A DNA stretch of 64,000 nt from Thermomicrobiales bacterium (GTDB lineage: Bacteria; Chloroflexota; Chloroflexia; Thermomicrobiales; UBA6265). Made by a program: the position numbers and the translations under genes. Below the pieces are notes generated by a model, which saw only the letters and a program-made list of their open reading frames with translations, was not told where the DNA came from and ran no database searches. Within the stretch, counting starts at the first letter, position 1; each line of letters opens with the position of its first letter. The DNA lies in the NCBI GenBank assembly GCA_019637585.1, contig JAHBVL010000001.1:682001-746000 (forward strand), read 5' to 3'. Shown here piece after piece: positions 1 through 8,444 of this stretch.

Positions 1-345
1 GCAGATGACAGGAAACGTGGACAGTGCTGTCAAGGCGACGCTGCAACGCCGTAAACGCGGCTTCGCTCACAGTGCGATGCCCCTGACGGGGCCGGGTTTT
101 TGGTCCGGAGGACCATTGCGCCGTGAGCCCGGCCCGTTTACGGCCGGGTGGATCTCGCGGACACTCCATTCGTCTGGGATCGGCAGATGGCAGGAAACGT
201 GGACAGTGCTGTCCGGGCGACGCTGCAACGCCGTAAACGGCTTCGCTCACAGTGCAATGCCCCTTAAGGGGGCCGGGTTTTTGGTCCGGAGGACCATTGC
301 ACCGTGAGCCCGGCCCGTTTACGGCCGAGTGGATCTCGCGGAACC
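1..345. repeat. Two tandem copies of a ~182-bp structured repeat
   Basis: The sequence from GCAGATGACAGGAAACG restarts 182 bases later at 183 with only scattered differences, and a third start (GCAGATGACC) is seen at 346 before the similarity ends. Each copy contains a long palindromic block (65-128 and 245-309): an outer stem GCTCACAGTGCGATG / CATTGCGCCGTGAGC encloses two small hairpins, CCCC..GGGG and GGTCCGGAGGACC, so single-stranded DNA or RNA would fold as a three-way junction. A third related copy is at 34478-34541. The short reading frames here look like chance frames through the repeat, so I call no gene in the first 444 bases. Confidence 0.85.
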
Positions 346-386
346 GCAGATGACCCAGGCGTCTATCGTAAAGGGGGACAACAACG

Positions 387-414
387 AATCGGGGGAGTAG
401 ATACTCCCCCGATT
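387..414 (-). terminator. Intrinsic terminator of the surface-protein gene
   Basis: A perfect 13-bp inverted repeat (AATCGGGGGAGTA, two-base loop GA, TACTCCCCCGATT) lies about 30 bases beyond the stop of the LPXTG protein on its strand. It is followed by a moderately T-rich stretch. It would end that transcript before the repeat region. Confidence 0.7.
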
Positions 415-444
415 TGTCTTAGCTTTGCGAATGTCGTGTGATGC

Positions 445-2733
445 CTAGTGCATCCATCGCCGCCGGGTCGTCGCCGCACCCAGACCGAACAGCACCATCG
501 ACCCGGCTAGTAGGAAGAGCGCGTTGCCATTCGACGTGGTTCCCGTTCCGGTGTTTGGCAGCGTGTTCACCTCCACACCACCGGGCTTCTGTGGCTTGTG
601 CGGTTTGTGTGGCTTCTTGGTGACGTAGTTCCAGACGGTGATCTCCGTCATTTCATTTTCGTTCACCCAGAAATCCTCAGTCGCGCCGGTATCGACTTCG
701 ACGATGGTGTGCGGACCCGTGACGTCATTCGTTACCGGCAGGGTGATCCATGCCACTCCGTCCTTGCCTGTGCGGAACGGAATAACAGACTCGTCATCAC
801 CATAGACCCAGATTTCGAAGTCTGCCTTGCCGAGCCGGCAGTCGTGAGCATGACCGCCACCCTCGCCTCCGGCAGGCGAAATCGGGTAGTCGACCTCGAT
901 AACGGTCCCCCGTTCCTTGGCCAGGCAGTAGTACTTGGTGACTTCCACCTGTCCGGAGATATAGACATAGTTAGTCACGTAGAGATACGACATCTGGGCC
1001 GCGACGATCGTGAATCCGTAGACCGTGCTGTCGCCAATTTCCTGGATGGTGTAGTCGCCAACGGGAAGGTCCGTCAGGTAAAGGTAGCCGCCTTCGGTCG
1101 TCGAGTAGGTGCCGATGACGGAGCCATTGTGCGAGATGGTGAAACTGGCCGGGCCCACGAAGCAGTTGGCATCATAGGAAAACTCGGACGAATAGTGGAC
1201 ACGCGCATCGTCCGGATTGGCAACGCGGCAGAAGCGCTTCACGAGCGTGAAATCGCCAGTCACCTGCCTGAACAGCACCGACCAGTCACCGGTGCCAGTG
1301 CCGATTGGATCGGTCAGGTTGCCATTCTGGAAGTGGAACACACTGTCGCCAGTCAGCACGAAGTTGGTTGGCGGGCTGACCAGCTGGATACGAATCGACT
1401 GGTTCGGAACAGTGAGCACCACGCTGCCGCCGCTGGTTCCGACATTGGTCAGACCCGGGAAAACCGACGCGTCGATCGCGTTGCCGGCGCTATCCAGGAT
1501 GGTGTAGACGGCGCCATCCATCGCCACATTGGAGCCGGTCGTCGCGTCGAAGCTGCGCAGTGTGAACTGCCGCGACTCGCGCGCAAAGAGCACTGACCAA
1601 TCCGACGCGCTGGTCGCCGAGGTCATGCTGTTGGTCTGGAAGTGGAAAACGCTGTCCCCGGTGAGCGTGAAGTAGGTTGGGGAACTGACGAGCTGAATGC
1701 GAATGGGCGCATCCGGGACGGTCAGCACTGTGCTGCCGCCGGTCGTGGTGACGTTCGTCAACCCAGGGAAATTCGTGGGATCGATGGCGTTCCCGTTCGC
1801 ATCCAGGATGTTGTAGACGGCGCCATCCATTGGCACGTTCGGCGACGTCGTCGCATTGAATGTGCGGAGGGTGAACTGTCGAGTTGGGATCGGCTCGAAG
1901 ACAACCGACCAGCTCGCACCGGTGATATTTGACAGTGTGTTGTTGTTCTGGAAATGGAACACACTATCGCCGGAGAGCTGATGCGCCGCTGGAGGACTGA
2001 CCAGGACCAGACAAATGGCGCCGGCTGGAACGGTGAGCTCCTGGCTCCCGCCATTGACGGTGACTCCGGTCAGCCCTGGGAAGTTTGTTGGATCGATTCC
2101 GACGCAGCTGGAACCCGTGTACGCGAGAACATCGAATACAGCCCCGTCCACGTTCGTGAAAATCGTGAACTGCCGGGTCGGAATCGGTTCAAACGTCACT
2201 GACCATCCGGACGCGATTTCCGCGTACGACTTGACGATGTACCCGTTGGCAAAATGACCAACACTATTTCCCGACAGCTGATAGCCAGGTGGCGGGCTCA
2301 CCAGCTCGAAGCAATAGGTGCCCGCGGTATCGATTGTGAACGTCGCCGATCCGCCTGACGTCGTTTCGGGACCATCATGGAGATTGCCGCACGTGGGAGG
2401 TGTCCAGTAGCGAACCTGGAACACGGCGCCGTCCACGTTGGAGAAGATGCTGATGTTGGCGTCGGCCGCCGCGTTGACTTCTTCGTCATCGCCGGAACCC
2501 TCGTCACCGCCGGATCCATCATCGTCGCCAGAGCCCTCGTCACCGCCGGACCCGTCGTTCTCACCAGTGCCTTCCTCGCCACCAGTGCCTTCGTCGCCGG
2601 TGGTGACTTCACCATTGTTCACCGACTGGTCATCTCCATCGTCCGCGTAGGCAGTTGTGCCACCCATCGACAAGAACAATGAAAAGACGAGCGTGAATGC
2701 CACGAGCCACGCCGGCCACTTTCGAGCTTGCAC
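445..2733 (-). CDS. LPXTG-anchored repeat surface protein
   Basis: Predicted secreted adhesin-like or matrix protein of 762 residues. I start it at the GTG at 2733 and not the upstream ATG at 2793, because GGAAGGG lies six bases before the GTG and the protein then begins with a clean signal peptide (MQARKWPAWLVAF...TTAYA). Order of parts: signal peptide (1-30); acidic Gly/Glu/Asp/Ser linker (~31-87); four ~95-residue repeats, each with an FT(I/L)..DGAV(F/Y) start, an LV(S)PP strand and a DSVFHFQ-like motif; two SpaA/prealbumin-like modules (FTLVKRFC, VEVTKYYC); a Lys/Pro/His linker; LPNTG; a hydrophobic helix; and a final TRRRWMH tail. This is a textbook sortase substrate. No sortase gene is in the window. 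The repeats are not assigned to a named family. Confidence 0.85.
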   Translation of the reverse strand: MQARKWPAWLVAFTLVFSLFLSMGGTTAYADDGDDQSVNNGEVTTGDEGTGGEEGTGENDGSGGDEGSGDDDGSGGDEGSGDDEEVNAAADANISIFSNVDGAVFQVRYWTPPTCGNLHDGPETTSGGSATFTIDTAGTYCFELVSPPPGYQLSGNSVGHFANGYIVKSYAEIASGWSVTFEPIPTRQFTIFTNVDGAVFDVLAYTGSSCVGIDPTNFPGLTGVTVNGGSQELTVPAGAICLVLVSPPAAHQLSGDSVFHFQNNNTLSNITGASWSVVFEPIPTRQFTLRTFNATTSPNVPMDGAVYNILDANGNAIDPTNFPGLTNVTTTGGSTVLTVPDAPIRIQLVSSPTYFTLTGDSVFHFQTNSMTSATSASDWSVLFARESRQFTLRSFDATTGSNVAMDGAVYTILDSAGNAIDASVFPGLTNVGTSGGSVVLTVPNQSIRIQLVSPPTNFVLTGDSVFHFQNGNLTDPIGTGTGDWSVLFRQVTGDFTLVKRFCRVANPDDARVHYSSEFSYDANCFVGPASFTISHNGSVIGTYSTTEGGYLYLTDLPVGDYTIQEIGDSTVYGFTIVAAQMSYLYVTNYVYISGQVEVTKYYCLAKERGTVIEVDYPISPAGGEGGGHAHDCRLGKADFEIWVYGDDESVIPFRTGKDGVAWITLPVTNDVTGPHTIVEVDTGATEDFWVNENEMTEITVWNYVTKKPHKPHKPQKPGGVEVNTLPNTGTGTTSNGNALFLLAGSMVLFGLGAATTRRRWMH

Positions 2734-2754
2734 AGCCAACCCTTCCCATCCGGG

Positions 2755-2773
2755 GGATGCGCAAAGCGCATCC
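2755..2773 (-). promoter_or_regulatory. Leader hairpin upstream of the surface protein
   Basis: GGATGCGC-AAA-GCGCATCC is a perfect 8-bp stem with a 3-base loop, ending about 20 bases before the chosen GTG start at 2733. It lies in the probable 5' leader of the LPXTG gene and could affect translation or mRNA stability. I do not recognise a riboswitch class here. Confidence 0.4.
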
Positions 2774-2907
2774 GGTAAGCACAGCGAATCCACAACTCGC
2801 TAAACGTGTTGACGTCTAGACACTTGACAGTTTACCTCGTGCGCGGCTCTTTGTACGCGAACTGCGTTGTGGCGGCTGAAACCGTTCGCTCGATCGGCCT
2901 CGGACAC

Positions 2908-3759
2908 TCAGTCGCCGGAGCAATTGACGAATGCGCCGCTCCGGTCGGTGTGGAAGGTCAGGGTCGATTCGCCGTCCGAAACGACGATGCGGTAGCCGGG
3001 GGTGACGACCGCGGCGTAGGACATCTCCTCTTCCGGGCAGCCGAGCGCGGCATCGGGCCAATCGACTGATTTGAAGCTGACGACGGCGATGTTTTCCGGG
3101 TCGGTGTCCAGCGCTGCTGCTGCTTCCTCGATCACTCTGGAGACAATGCCCTCCGCCTCAGCGGGCACATCGGACCGGCCGGCCGGCGGGTCGCCGGCGC
3201 TGGCGATATCCTGAATGATCCAGCGGCCATCCTGTTCGACAAACCAGACGATCGAACCGAAATCGCTGTTGCCGCTGACGAAGACATGGGCGGCGATGAT
3301 GCCCTCTTCGACCAGAACGGCATTGTCGATGACGTTCACCTGCGGAATGGGCGTGCCTTCGGCGTTGACCTGGGGGCCGGATTGTCCGCCTGAATCGATC
3401 CCCACCGGCTCATTGCCGAAAACATAGGTGACGATGAAGTAGTCGCTATAGAGCGCCAGGTAGCGGAGGATGTCTCGTTCTTTCGCGCACTCGTCGGCCT
3501 GGTTCAGCGTGTCGAGCAGCGTGCTGATGACCGCTTCGTCGACCGGGTCTCCCTGGGGCAAGCGCACCGTAACGGCGACTGACTCGCTCGGAGGGGTGGC
3601 TGCGGCGATCGCGGCCAGGGCGTTGACTTCTTCCTGCGTTCGTGGCTCCACTGTGCAGGCGCCGGACGGAACGGGGGTCGCGTCCTGAGCGACAACAGCC
3701 GCGGACGTGATGCTCAGGCTGAAGAATCCGGCAAGAAGAATCGAAACGAACCGGTGCAT
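2908..3759 (-). CDS. Secreted protein, NTF2-like domain plus C-terminal GCP-type domain
   Basis: A 283-residue exported protein of unknown function. The start at 3759 gives a good signal peptide (MHRFVSILLAGFFSLSITS...VVAQ) followed by DATPVPSG, a mature N-terminus style common in Thermomicrobiales. GAGGT precedes the ATG by five bases; the longer frame upstream of it is unlikely to be coding. The middle (~90-190) has the look of a SnoaL/NTF2-like cone (ILRYLALYSDYFIVTYVF, VRFVEQDGRW-like end). The C-terminal ~85 residues carry the pattern W-PDAALGCP-TPGY-HTD-C, a small domain that I recall from Chloroflexi and cyanobacterial secreted proteins. It lies 40 bases downstream of the DCC-family gene on the same strand and may be co-transcribed with it. 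Confidence 0.75.
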   Translation of the reverse strand: MHRFVSILLAGFFSLSITSAAVVAQDATPVPSGACTVEPRTQEEVNALAAIAAATPPSESVAVTVRLPQGDPVDEAVISTLLDTLNQADECAKERDILRYLALYSDYFIVTYVFGNEPVGIDSGGQSGPQVNAEGTPIPQVNVIDNAVLVEEGIIAAHVFVSGNSDFGSIVWFVEQDGRWIIQDIASAGDPPAGRSDVPAEAEGIVSRVIEEAAAALDTDPENIAVVSFKSVDWPDAALGCPEEEMSYAAVVTPGYRIVVSDGESTLTFHTDRSGAFVNCSGD

Positions 3760-3799
3760 GCAGTACCTCGGCGTTTTCAGGATGCGCCGGTTGGCGCGG

Positions 3800-4171
3800 T
3801 CACGACTTCTGGCAAAGAACGCCGAGGCGACTCCGGTTTCGGGCAATGAACCAATACCCAGCCCGGGCACCCCAGCGGAACGGCCGCCTGCGCAGCAACC
3901 GCATGAATCCAGCATGCCATCCGGCGCTCTCCAGCGCAAACAGGATGGCGTCGGCGCCGGCGTAGCGGCTTCCCGCCGATGTCACCACCTGGACCTGGCG
4001 CGCCGCCAGCAACCGGAGCGCTGGAGTCATCGGCGGCGAGGGCGCCAGTTGATACGGAATGATCGTAAGTATGTGCGCGGCGTCGAGGATTGCGACGTTT
4101 CCAGCCAGACACCGGCAGAAGTCGCAGTCGCCGTCCCAGAGGAGCCAGGTGGATTCGTTTGCTTGTTGCAT
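3800..4171 (-). CDS. DCC-family (DUF393) thiol-disulfide oxidoreductase-like protein
   Basis: A 123-residue protein with the family hallmark DGDCDFC near residue 13-19, giving the Asp-Cys-Cys signature from which the DCC name comes. The C-terminal part is basic (RLLRRRPFRWG). Length matches the family (about 115-140 residues). The start at ATG 4171 is supported by GGGAG just upstream and by placing the DGDC motif near the N-terminus, as is usual; a much longer frame upstream is a shadow of the divergent rraA-like gene. The biochemical role of this family is poorly known; thioredoxin-like redox function is inferred from the paired cysteines. Confidence 0.8.
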   Translation of the reverse strand: MQQANESTWLLWDGDCDFCRCLAGNVAILDAAHILTIIPYQLAPSPPMTPALRLLAARQVQVVTSAGSRYAGADAILFALESAGWHAGFMRLLRRRPFRWGARAGYWFIARNRSRLGVLCQKS

Positions 4172-4261
4172 GCTCCCGTGGCTTTCCTTGAAAAGGGCGG
4201 TACTCTGAAGCACCATGCTCAAAGGCATTTCGAGAAACGACCCAGAGCGGAGGATCAGAGG

Positions 4262-5098
4262 ATGATTTTCAATGACCGAGCGCGCGTCGAGGCACTGACT
4301 CCGCTCTGGACCGGTGAGCGCCTGGACGATGGCCGGCCCAGCGTTTCGGACGACATTATCGAGCGGATGAAGCTCGTCACTAATGATGAGGCCTGGGGCA
4401 TTCTGGAGCGACGCAACGGCTACTACCACCAGTTTGAGGGAAATTGGCTGCGTACGCAGGATGAGCTTGTGCTGAGTGGCCGGGCGGTGACCGCGCAGAT
4501 GGTGCCGCTGCGACCCGACCTGAACGATGTCGTTCAGCAGATCGGCGAGAGCGAGGGCCGCACCGGCAGTCAGAACAACTGGGTGATCGACTCGCTCGGT
4601 CCGAACGATGTCCTCGTCGTCGACCTTTTCGGCAAGATTCGAGACGGCACATTCGTGGGCGACAACCTCTCGACCGCGGCTCGATCCCGCACCGGCACCG
4701 GCATGATCATCGACGGCGGAATCCGCGACTACTACCGCATTCTGGAACTCGCTGACTTCGCGGTGTTCTGCCGCGGTGTCGACCCGAGCGCCATTTTTGG
4801 CGTCACATTGGTCGGTGTGAACATCCCGGTCCGGATCGGCGGCGCGACCGTCATGCCGGGCGACATCGTGCTCGGTACCCAGGAGGGGGTCACCTTCGTG
4901 CCGCCTCATCTGGCGGAGATGGTTGTCGTTTTCTCAGAGGATACACGCCAGCGCGATGTTTTCGGCAAGCAGCGCCTCGCCGAGCAGAAGTACAAAGCGG
5001 GTCAGATCGACGTTAATGTCTGGGCCGCGGAGATCGAGCTCGACTACGAGGGATGGTGCGCTGAGCAGGGGTTGGAGTACTCGAGTAAAGGCGAATAG
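4262..5098 (+). CDS. RraA-family aldolase/regulator-like protein
   Basis: A 278-residue protein of the RraA fold, which includes 4-hydroxy-4-methyl-2-oxoglutarate aldolases and relatives of the RNase E inhibitor RraA. Visible family features are NDVLVVDLFG, the GDNLSTAA segment and the hallmark DGGIRD (metal and substrate loop), followed by GVNIPVRIGG and PGDIVLG. The start at 4262 has GGAGG eight bases upstream. The protein is longer than typical RraA (about 160-230) because of ~100 N-terminal residues before the conserved core and a longer C-terminal helix region. Given the neighbouring sugar-acid and hydroxyacid enzymes in this window, an aldolase role (releasing pyruvate from a branched keto acid) is more likely than RNase regulation, but this is inference. 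Confidence 0.8.
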   Translation: MIFNDRARVEALTPLWTGERLDDGRPSVSDDIIERMKLVTNDEAWGILERRNGYYHQFEGNWLRTQDELVLSGRAVTAQMVPLRPDLNDVVQQIGESEGRTGSQNNWVIDSLGPNDVLVVDLFGKIRDGTFVGDNLSTAARSRTGTGMIIDGGIRDYYRILELADFAVFCRGVDPSAIFGVTLVGVNIPVRIGGATVMPGDIVLGTQEGVTFVPPHLAEMVVVFSEDTRQRDVFGKQRLAEQKYKAGQIDVNVWAAEIELDYEGWCAEQGLEYSSKGE

Positions 5099-5112
5099 GC
5101 GGATAGGCTAGA

Positions 5113-5220
5113 GGGCAAAGGGCAAAGGGCAAAAGCCGGCACCGCCCCCCTCTCCCGCGGTCGGGAGAGGGGCCGGGGGTGAGGGAGATCTCGGCGGTCG
5201 GGAGAGGATGCCGGGGTTAA
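5113..5220. repeat. GGGCAAA heptad array plus palindromic GTCGGGAG repeat
   Basis: Fourteen bases after the rraA-like stop are three exact GGGCAAA heptads (5113-5133). They are followed by AAAGCCGGCAC and a palindrome CCCTCTCCCG-CGGT-CGGGAGAGGG (5148-5171) that runs into GCCGGGGGTGAGGGA and a second, 37-base-spaced GTCGGGAGAGG unit. The same order (stop codon, GGCAAAG heptads, AAAGCCGGCAC, palindrome) recurs on the minus strand at 9895-10015. Confidence 0.8.
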
Positions 5221-5296
5221 GGGACGAACTCTTGGCGGCCGACTGCTACTCGGCCCTCGGCCTACGATCTACGACATCGGGATAGCGGATTGCCGA

Positions 5297-5683
5297 GTGG
5301 ACGAGCCAGTTTTCGATTGGGAGGTAGTCGAGCGCCGATTCTTGTTGCCTTCACATCTTTGCCTCGCATTACAGGTCGATCCGTGTCTCGTGCGCATGTC
5401 CCGAGCAGTCGAGCAAAAGATCAGGTCTCGCCACCGTTCGGTGGTTCCGCTATTGGAGAATCTGGCTGAAGCATTGGAACGGTGGGAGTTCGCCGGCCCG
5501 TCTCGACACAGCGAAGGAATGTTCGAGGTGCTCATACGCGATGAACGCGAACAGTTTGCAGTCGTAGTGGTCGGATTCGATCGGGCTGGACGAATGAACG
5601 TCGCCACGATGTACAGCGCACGGCGATCGAGCGCCGAGAATCGGGCAGTGAACCTGGTTCAGAGAAGGAGAAAAGAGGACTGA
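5297..5683 (+). CDS. Hypothetical protein (128 aa)
   Basis: An uncharacterised small protein. The frame reads as a plausible folded protein, with a Trp/Phe-rich N-terminus, a helix-rich middle (VEQKIRSRHRSVVPLLENLAEAL) and C-terminal strands (FEVLIRDEREQFAVVVVGFD, MNVATMYSARR) ending in basic residues. The overall order (RH-x-x-V, helix, strands, then a closing helix) is faintly like the barnase/EndoU/RelE-like PBECR nucleases, but no catalytic set can be confirmed. The start codon (GTG at 5297) is uncertain because no clear ribosome binding site is seen. It is followed by a terminator-like hairpin at 5783. Confidence 0.5.
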   Translation: MDEPVFDWEVVERRFLLPSHLCLALQVDPCLVRMSRAVEQKIRSRHRSVVPLLENLAEALERWEFAGPSRHSEGMFEVLIRDEREQFAVVVVGFDRAGRMNVATMYSARRSSAENRAVNLVQRRRKED

Positions 5684-5782
5684 TACCTGCCCCGCAGGCA
5701 TCCATCGGGGGTCTCCTGAAAAGTTGCTGGTTGCCATTCTCCAGCCACAGGATCAGTTCTCCAGTAGCATTTTACCATCAGC

Positions 5783-5803
5783 GCTCCACATGGGAGCATT
5801 TTT
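5783..5803 (+). terminator. Terminator-like hairpin before the PLP lyase
   Basis: GCTCC-ACATG-GGAGC followed by ATTTTT, about 100 bases beyond the stop of the preceding small gene and 31 bases before the PLP-lyase start. It may end the upstream transcript or act as a leader attenuator for the lyase; no riboswitch aptamer was recognised before it. Confidence 0.5.
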
Positions 5804-5834
5804 CCCGAGCGTTCGTGCGTTTTTCGAGGAACAC

Positions 5835-6971
5835 ATGACATCTCACAACACCTACGGCTTCCATACGCGGACGATTCATGCCGGTGAGCATCCGGATGAG
5901 GCGACCGGCGCGCACGGGACGCCGATCTATCAGAGCAACACATTTGCCCTTGGCAGCTGGGAGCGGTTCAACGACTTCTGGGAGGGGAAGGAAGGGGTCT
6001 ACGGTTACAGCCGCGATCTCAACCCCACCGTCGATGCCCTGGAAAAGAAGATCGCCGATCTGGAGGGCGCCGCCGGTTCGGTCGCTGCGGCGTCCGGTAT
6101 GGCGGCAATCAGCTCGGCGTTCCTGGCGACCGCCGCGGGTGGGCATGCCATCGTCGCCGATCAGATCTATAACACTGCCAACAAACTGGTGAACGAAAAC
6201 CTCCCCGGACTCGGCATCCGCTGCACTCGCGTGGATATGACCGATCTGGATGCCGTCGAAGCGGCGTTCGAGGCAGATACACGCATCGTCTACACCGAAT
6301 GCTTTTCCAATCCTGGTCTGGTGGTGGCCGATATCGAAGCGCTGGCGACGATCGCGCACCGGCATGGCGCGTTGCTGGTCATCGACAATACCTTTCTCTC
6401 GCCGGCCATTCTGCGGCCACTCGAATTCGGCGCCGATCTGGTGCTGCACAGCGCCACGAAGTACCTTGCCGGGCATGGCGAGGTGCTGGGCGGCGTGATC
6501 TCGGGCAATGCCGACCTGATCGCCGGACTGCGGACAACGGTGATGCGTTTCGGAGGCACGCTCAGCGCGATGAGCGCCTGGCTGATCATGACCGGGATGA
6601 AAACACTGCCCTTGCGCATGGAACGCCACTCGGCCAATGCGATGGATGTGGCTCGTTTTCTCTCCGCCCATCCGATGGTCGAGCAGGTGCACTATCCAGG
6701 ACTTCCCAGCGATCCCGGTCACGAAACCGCCAATCGCCTGACGCGAGGCTCGGGTCTCTTTGGGGGGATGATGTCGATGACCCTGCGTGATGGCGCATCC
6801 GCGATTCCCCATTTCGCCGAGTCACTGAAACTCTTCACCTTCGCCACCAGCTTGGGCGACACCGCTTCCCTCTGCTGGCCAATCTACAAGACTGATGTGG
6901 TGCGCTTGTCGGTGGGGCTGGAAGATATCGACGACTTGCTCGGCGATCTCGATCAGGCGTTGGGGGGATGA
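5835..6971 (+). CDS. Cys/Met metabolism PLP-dependent enzyme (gamma-synthase/lyase family)
   Basis: A 378-residue fold-type I PLP enzyme of the cystathionine gamma-synthase, O-acetylhomoserine sulfhydrylase and methionine gamma-lyase family. The PLP lysine is in SATKY (Lys209 counting from this start). The pyridine-contacting aspartate is in VIDNTF (Asp184), and the usual GYSR(x)NPT segment (around 57-65) and GSVAAASGMAA loop are present. The start at 5835 has GAGGA four bases upstream; upstream in-frame codons read through the terminator-like hairpin. Length is normal for the family. The exact substrate cannot be set from motifs alone. It would act in cytoplasmic sulfur-amino-acid metabolism, yet it has no S-box leader, unlike the ssu operon at 49 kb. 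Confidence 0.9.
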   Translation: MTSHNTYGFHTRTIHAGEHPDEATGAHGTPIYQSNTFALGSWERFNDFWEGKEGVYGYSRDLNPTVDALEKKIADLEGAAGSVAAASGMAAISSAFLATAAGGHAIVADQIYNTANKLVNENLPGLGIRCTRVDMTDLDAVEAAFEADTRIVYTECFSNPGLVVADIEALATIAHRHGALLVIDNTFLSPAILRPLEFGADLVLHSATKYLAGHGEVLGGVISGNADLIAGLRTTVMRFGGTLSAMSAWLIMTGMKTLPLRMERHSANAMDVARFLSAHPMVEQVHYPGLPSDPGHETANRLTRGSGLFGGMMSMTLRDGASAIPHFAESLKLFTFATSLGDTASLCWPIYKTDVVRLSVGLEDIDDLLGDLDQALGG

Positions 6972-6976
6972 ACTTC

Positions 6977-7108
6977 GTAGTCCGTAGTCCGAGGTCCGGA
7001 GTCCGAAGGGGCGCAACGGCGTTCATCGGGCGCCGGCGCAGGGCCGGGTTCTACATCCATGCATACACTCTTCGGACTCCGGACTCCGGACTCCGGACTC
7101 CGGACTCC
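6977..7108. repeat. Inverted GTAGTCC/GGACTCC heptad arrays around a core
   Basis: Left arm: four heptads GTAGTCC, GTAGTCC, GAGGTCC, GGAGTCC (6977-7004), beginning five bases after the PLP-lyase stop. Right arm: five exact GGACTCC heptads (7074-7108), ending shortly before the dinB start. The arms are reverse complements and could pair into a long stem closing a ~65-base core. The core (7009-7073, with GCAACGGCGT and CGCCGGCGCAGGGCCGG) recurs at 7672-7744. Confidence 0.85.
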
Positions 7109-7133
7109 GGACCGCCCGAAAGGACCATTGCAC

Positions 7134-7636
7134 ATGCTCATCGAATTCATCCGCGACTACTACGACTACACCGAATGGGCAAATGACCGCATCCTGACTG
7201 CGGCCGAAGGGTTGAAGCCCGGTCAGTTTCTGGAGTCCGATATGGTGGGGATCTGGCCAATCCGGTTCAGCATCGCGCACATCATGTTGTCGCAGTGGGC
7301 GTGGATTGGACGCTGGAATGATGGAAAAGACTCATCCGAGGACATCGAGGAAACTGACTTCGCCGATGTCGCGTCGATTCGCGCCTACTGGTCTGGCGTC
7401 TATGACGCGATGCGGACGCTCCTAGCGCGTCTCGATGACGAGCAGCTTGGGCGTGAATTCACCTATGTCAACCATCTCGGGGAGACGCGAAGCTACACGC
7501 TCGGGAGCCAGCTTCTTCATGTTGCCAATCACTCCACCTACCACCGGGGCGAGGTCGCTGCGCTTCTCACGCGCTTCGGTTGCTCGCCGGGGGAGATCGA
7601 TTTCAATCGGTGGCAGGACTGGCGGAGACGCGAGTC

Positions 7637-7640
<4 letters not shown>
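7134..7640 (+). CDS. DinB-family protein (copy 1)
   Basis: A 168-residue four-helix-bundle protein of the DinB/YfiT-like superfamily, whose members bind a divalent metal through three histidines and include thiol-dependent transferases. The ligand pattern is visible: His in FSIAHIM, and the pair in HVANHSTYHRGEV near the C-terminus. The start at 7134 has AAGGA upstream and matches the start of its neighbour. It is a clear paralog of the next gene (shared DY.DY..WANDRILTAAEGL, TYHRGEVAALLT, GCSPGE), so the two arose by tandem duplication. Function is unknown; detoxification or bacillithiol/mycothiol-type transferase chemistry is possible from the family. Confidence 0.85.
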
Positions 7641-7793
<153 letters not shown>

Positions 7794-7820
7794 GGCCCCT
7801 TCTTGAAAGGAACAGGACTC

Positions 7821-8327
7821 GTGTTACTGGAAACGCTCTGCGATTACCACGACTATGCCATCTGGGCCAACGATCGCATTCTCACCGCCGCTGAGGGACT
7901 CACTCCTGAGCAGTTTCTCCAGTCCGGCCTTCCAGACGTTTGGCCGGTGCGCGACACGCTCGTTCACATGATGTGGGCGCAGGTGATATGGCTGGGCCGC
8001 TGGGGGCAAGACGTTGCAGGTCTCGACCCGAAGAAGCTCAAGTTTCCCGATGTCGCGTCGGTTCGAACGCACTGGGAGAAGGTCGATGCCGTGCACAGCG
8101 CCTTCCTCACATCGATCGATGCATCAGCATTCGGGTCCAGCGACGTTACCTACACGAATCAGCTGAAGAAAACGCACACCTTCCCACTGCCGATACTGGT
8201 TTTACACCTTGGCAACCACGCGACCTATCACCGCGGCGAGGTCGCCGCCCTCCTGACCAGCTACGGCTGTTCGCCCGGCGAGCTCGACATCACGCGGTGG
8301 CTGGCGGCGAACGGGCGTAGTTCGTAG
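7821..8327 (+). CDS. DinB-family protein (copy 2)
   Basis: A 168-residue paralog of the preceding DinB protein, with the same metal-binding histidine pattern (TLVHMMW near residue 48 and HLGNHATYHRGEV near the C-terminus). I start it at the GTG at 7821, preceded by AAAGGA nine bases upstream, because this aligns base for base with the start and binding site of copy 1; a TTG six codons earlier is less likely. The last codons (CGT AGT TCG TAG) are part of the following heptad array, so the stop codon itself is supplied by the repeat. Confidence 0.85.
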   Translation: MLLETLCDYHDYAIWANDRILTAAEGLTPEQFLQSGLPDVWPVRDTLVHMMWAQVIWLGRWGQDVAGLDPKKLKFPDVASVRTHWEKVDAVHSAFLTSIDASAFGSSDVTYTNQLKKTHTFPLPILVLHLGNHATYHRGEVAALLTSYGCSPGELDITRWLAANGRSS

Positions 8328-8437
8328 TCCGTAGTCCGTAGTCCGAAGTCCGGAGGAGAACGACGCCAGGACAGAGAATCCGGCCCGCGACTTACGATCT
8401 CCGGACTCCGGACTACGGACTCCGGACTCCGGACTAC
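8317..8437. repeat. Convergent heptad arrays between two gene ends
   Basis: Left arm: GTAGTTC, three GTAGTCC and GAAGTCC (8317-8351), containing the dinB stop TAG. Right arm: GGACTCC and GGACTAC heptads (8403-8437), ending eight bases before the stop of the convergent LLM gene. On each coding strand the array therefore reads GTAGTCC or GGAGTCC just after the stop codon. The ~50-base middle differs from the core shared by the two earlier elements. Confidence 0.85.
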
Positions 8438-8444
8438 GGCCCCC

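Noticed and set aside
598-1596. Long plus-strand open frame opposite the surface protein
   Set aside because: It is a GC-rich antisense shadow of the LPXTG gene with no domain, signal or ribosome site; the minus-strand frame has clear signal peptide, repeats and LPNTG.
2824-2829. TTGACA as a plus-strand promoter
   Set aside because: No -10 box at the right distance and no plus-strand gene follows; genes on both sides are on the minus strand.
3800-4909. Long version of the DCC-family gene
   Set aside because: The extra 246 N-terminal codons are antisense to the rraA-like gene; DGDC should be near the N-terminus.
5690-5834. Possible riboswitch before the Cys/Met PLP enzyme
   Set aside because: GGCAACC occurs only on the wrong strand and the other S-box core words are absent; only a terminator-like hairpin can be supported.
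5659-5943. Minus-strand frame containing EWQPATFQETPDGCLRGRYQ
   Set aside because: The phrase looks slightly protein-like, but the frame overlaps the PLP-lyase start and has no start site or family match I can name.
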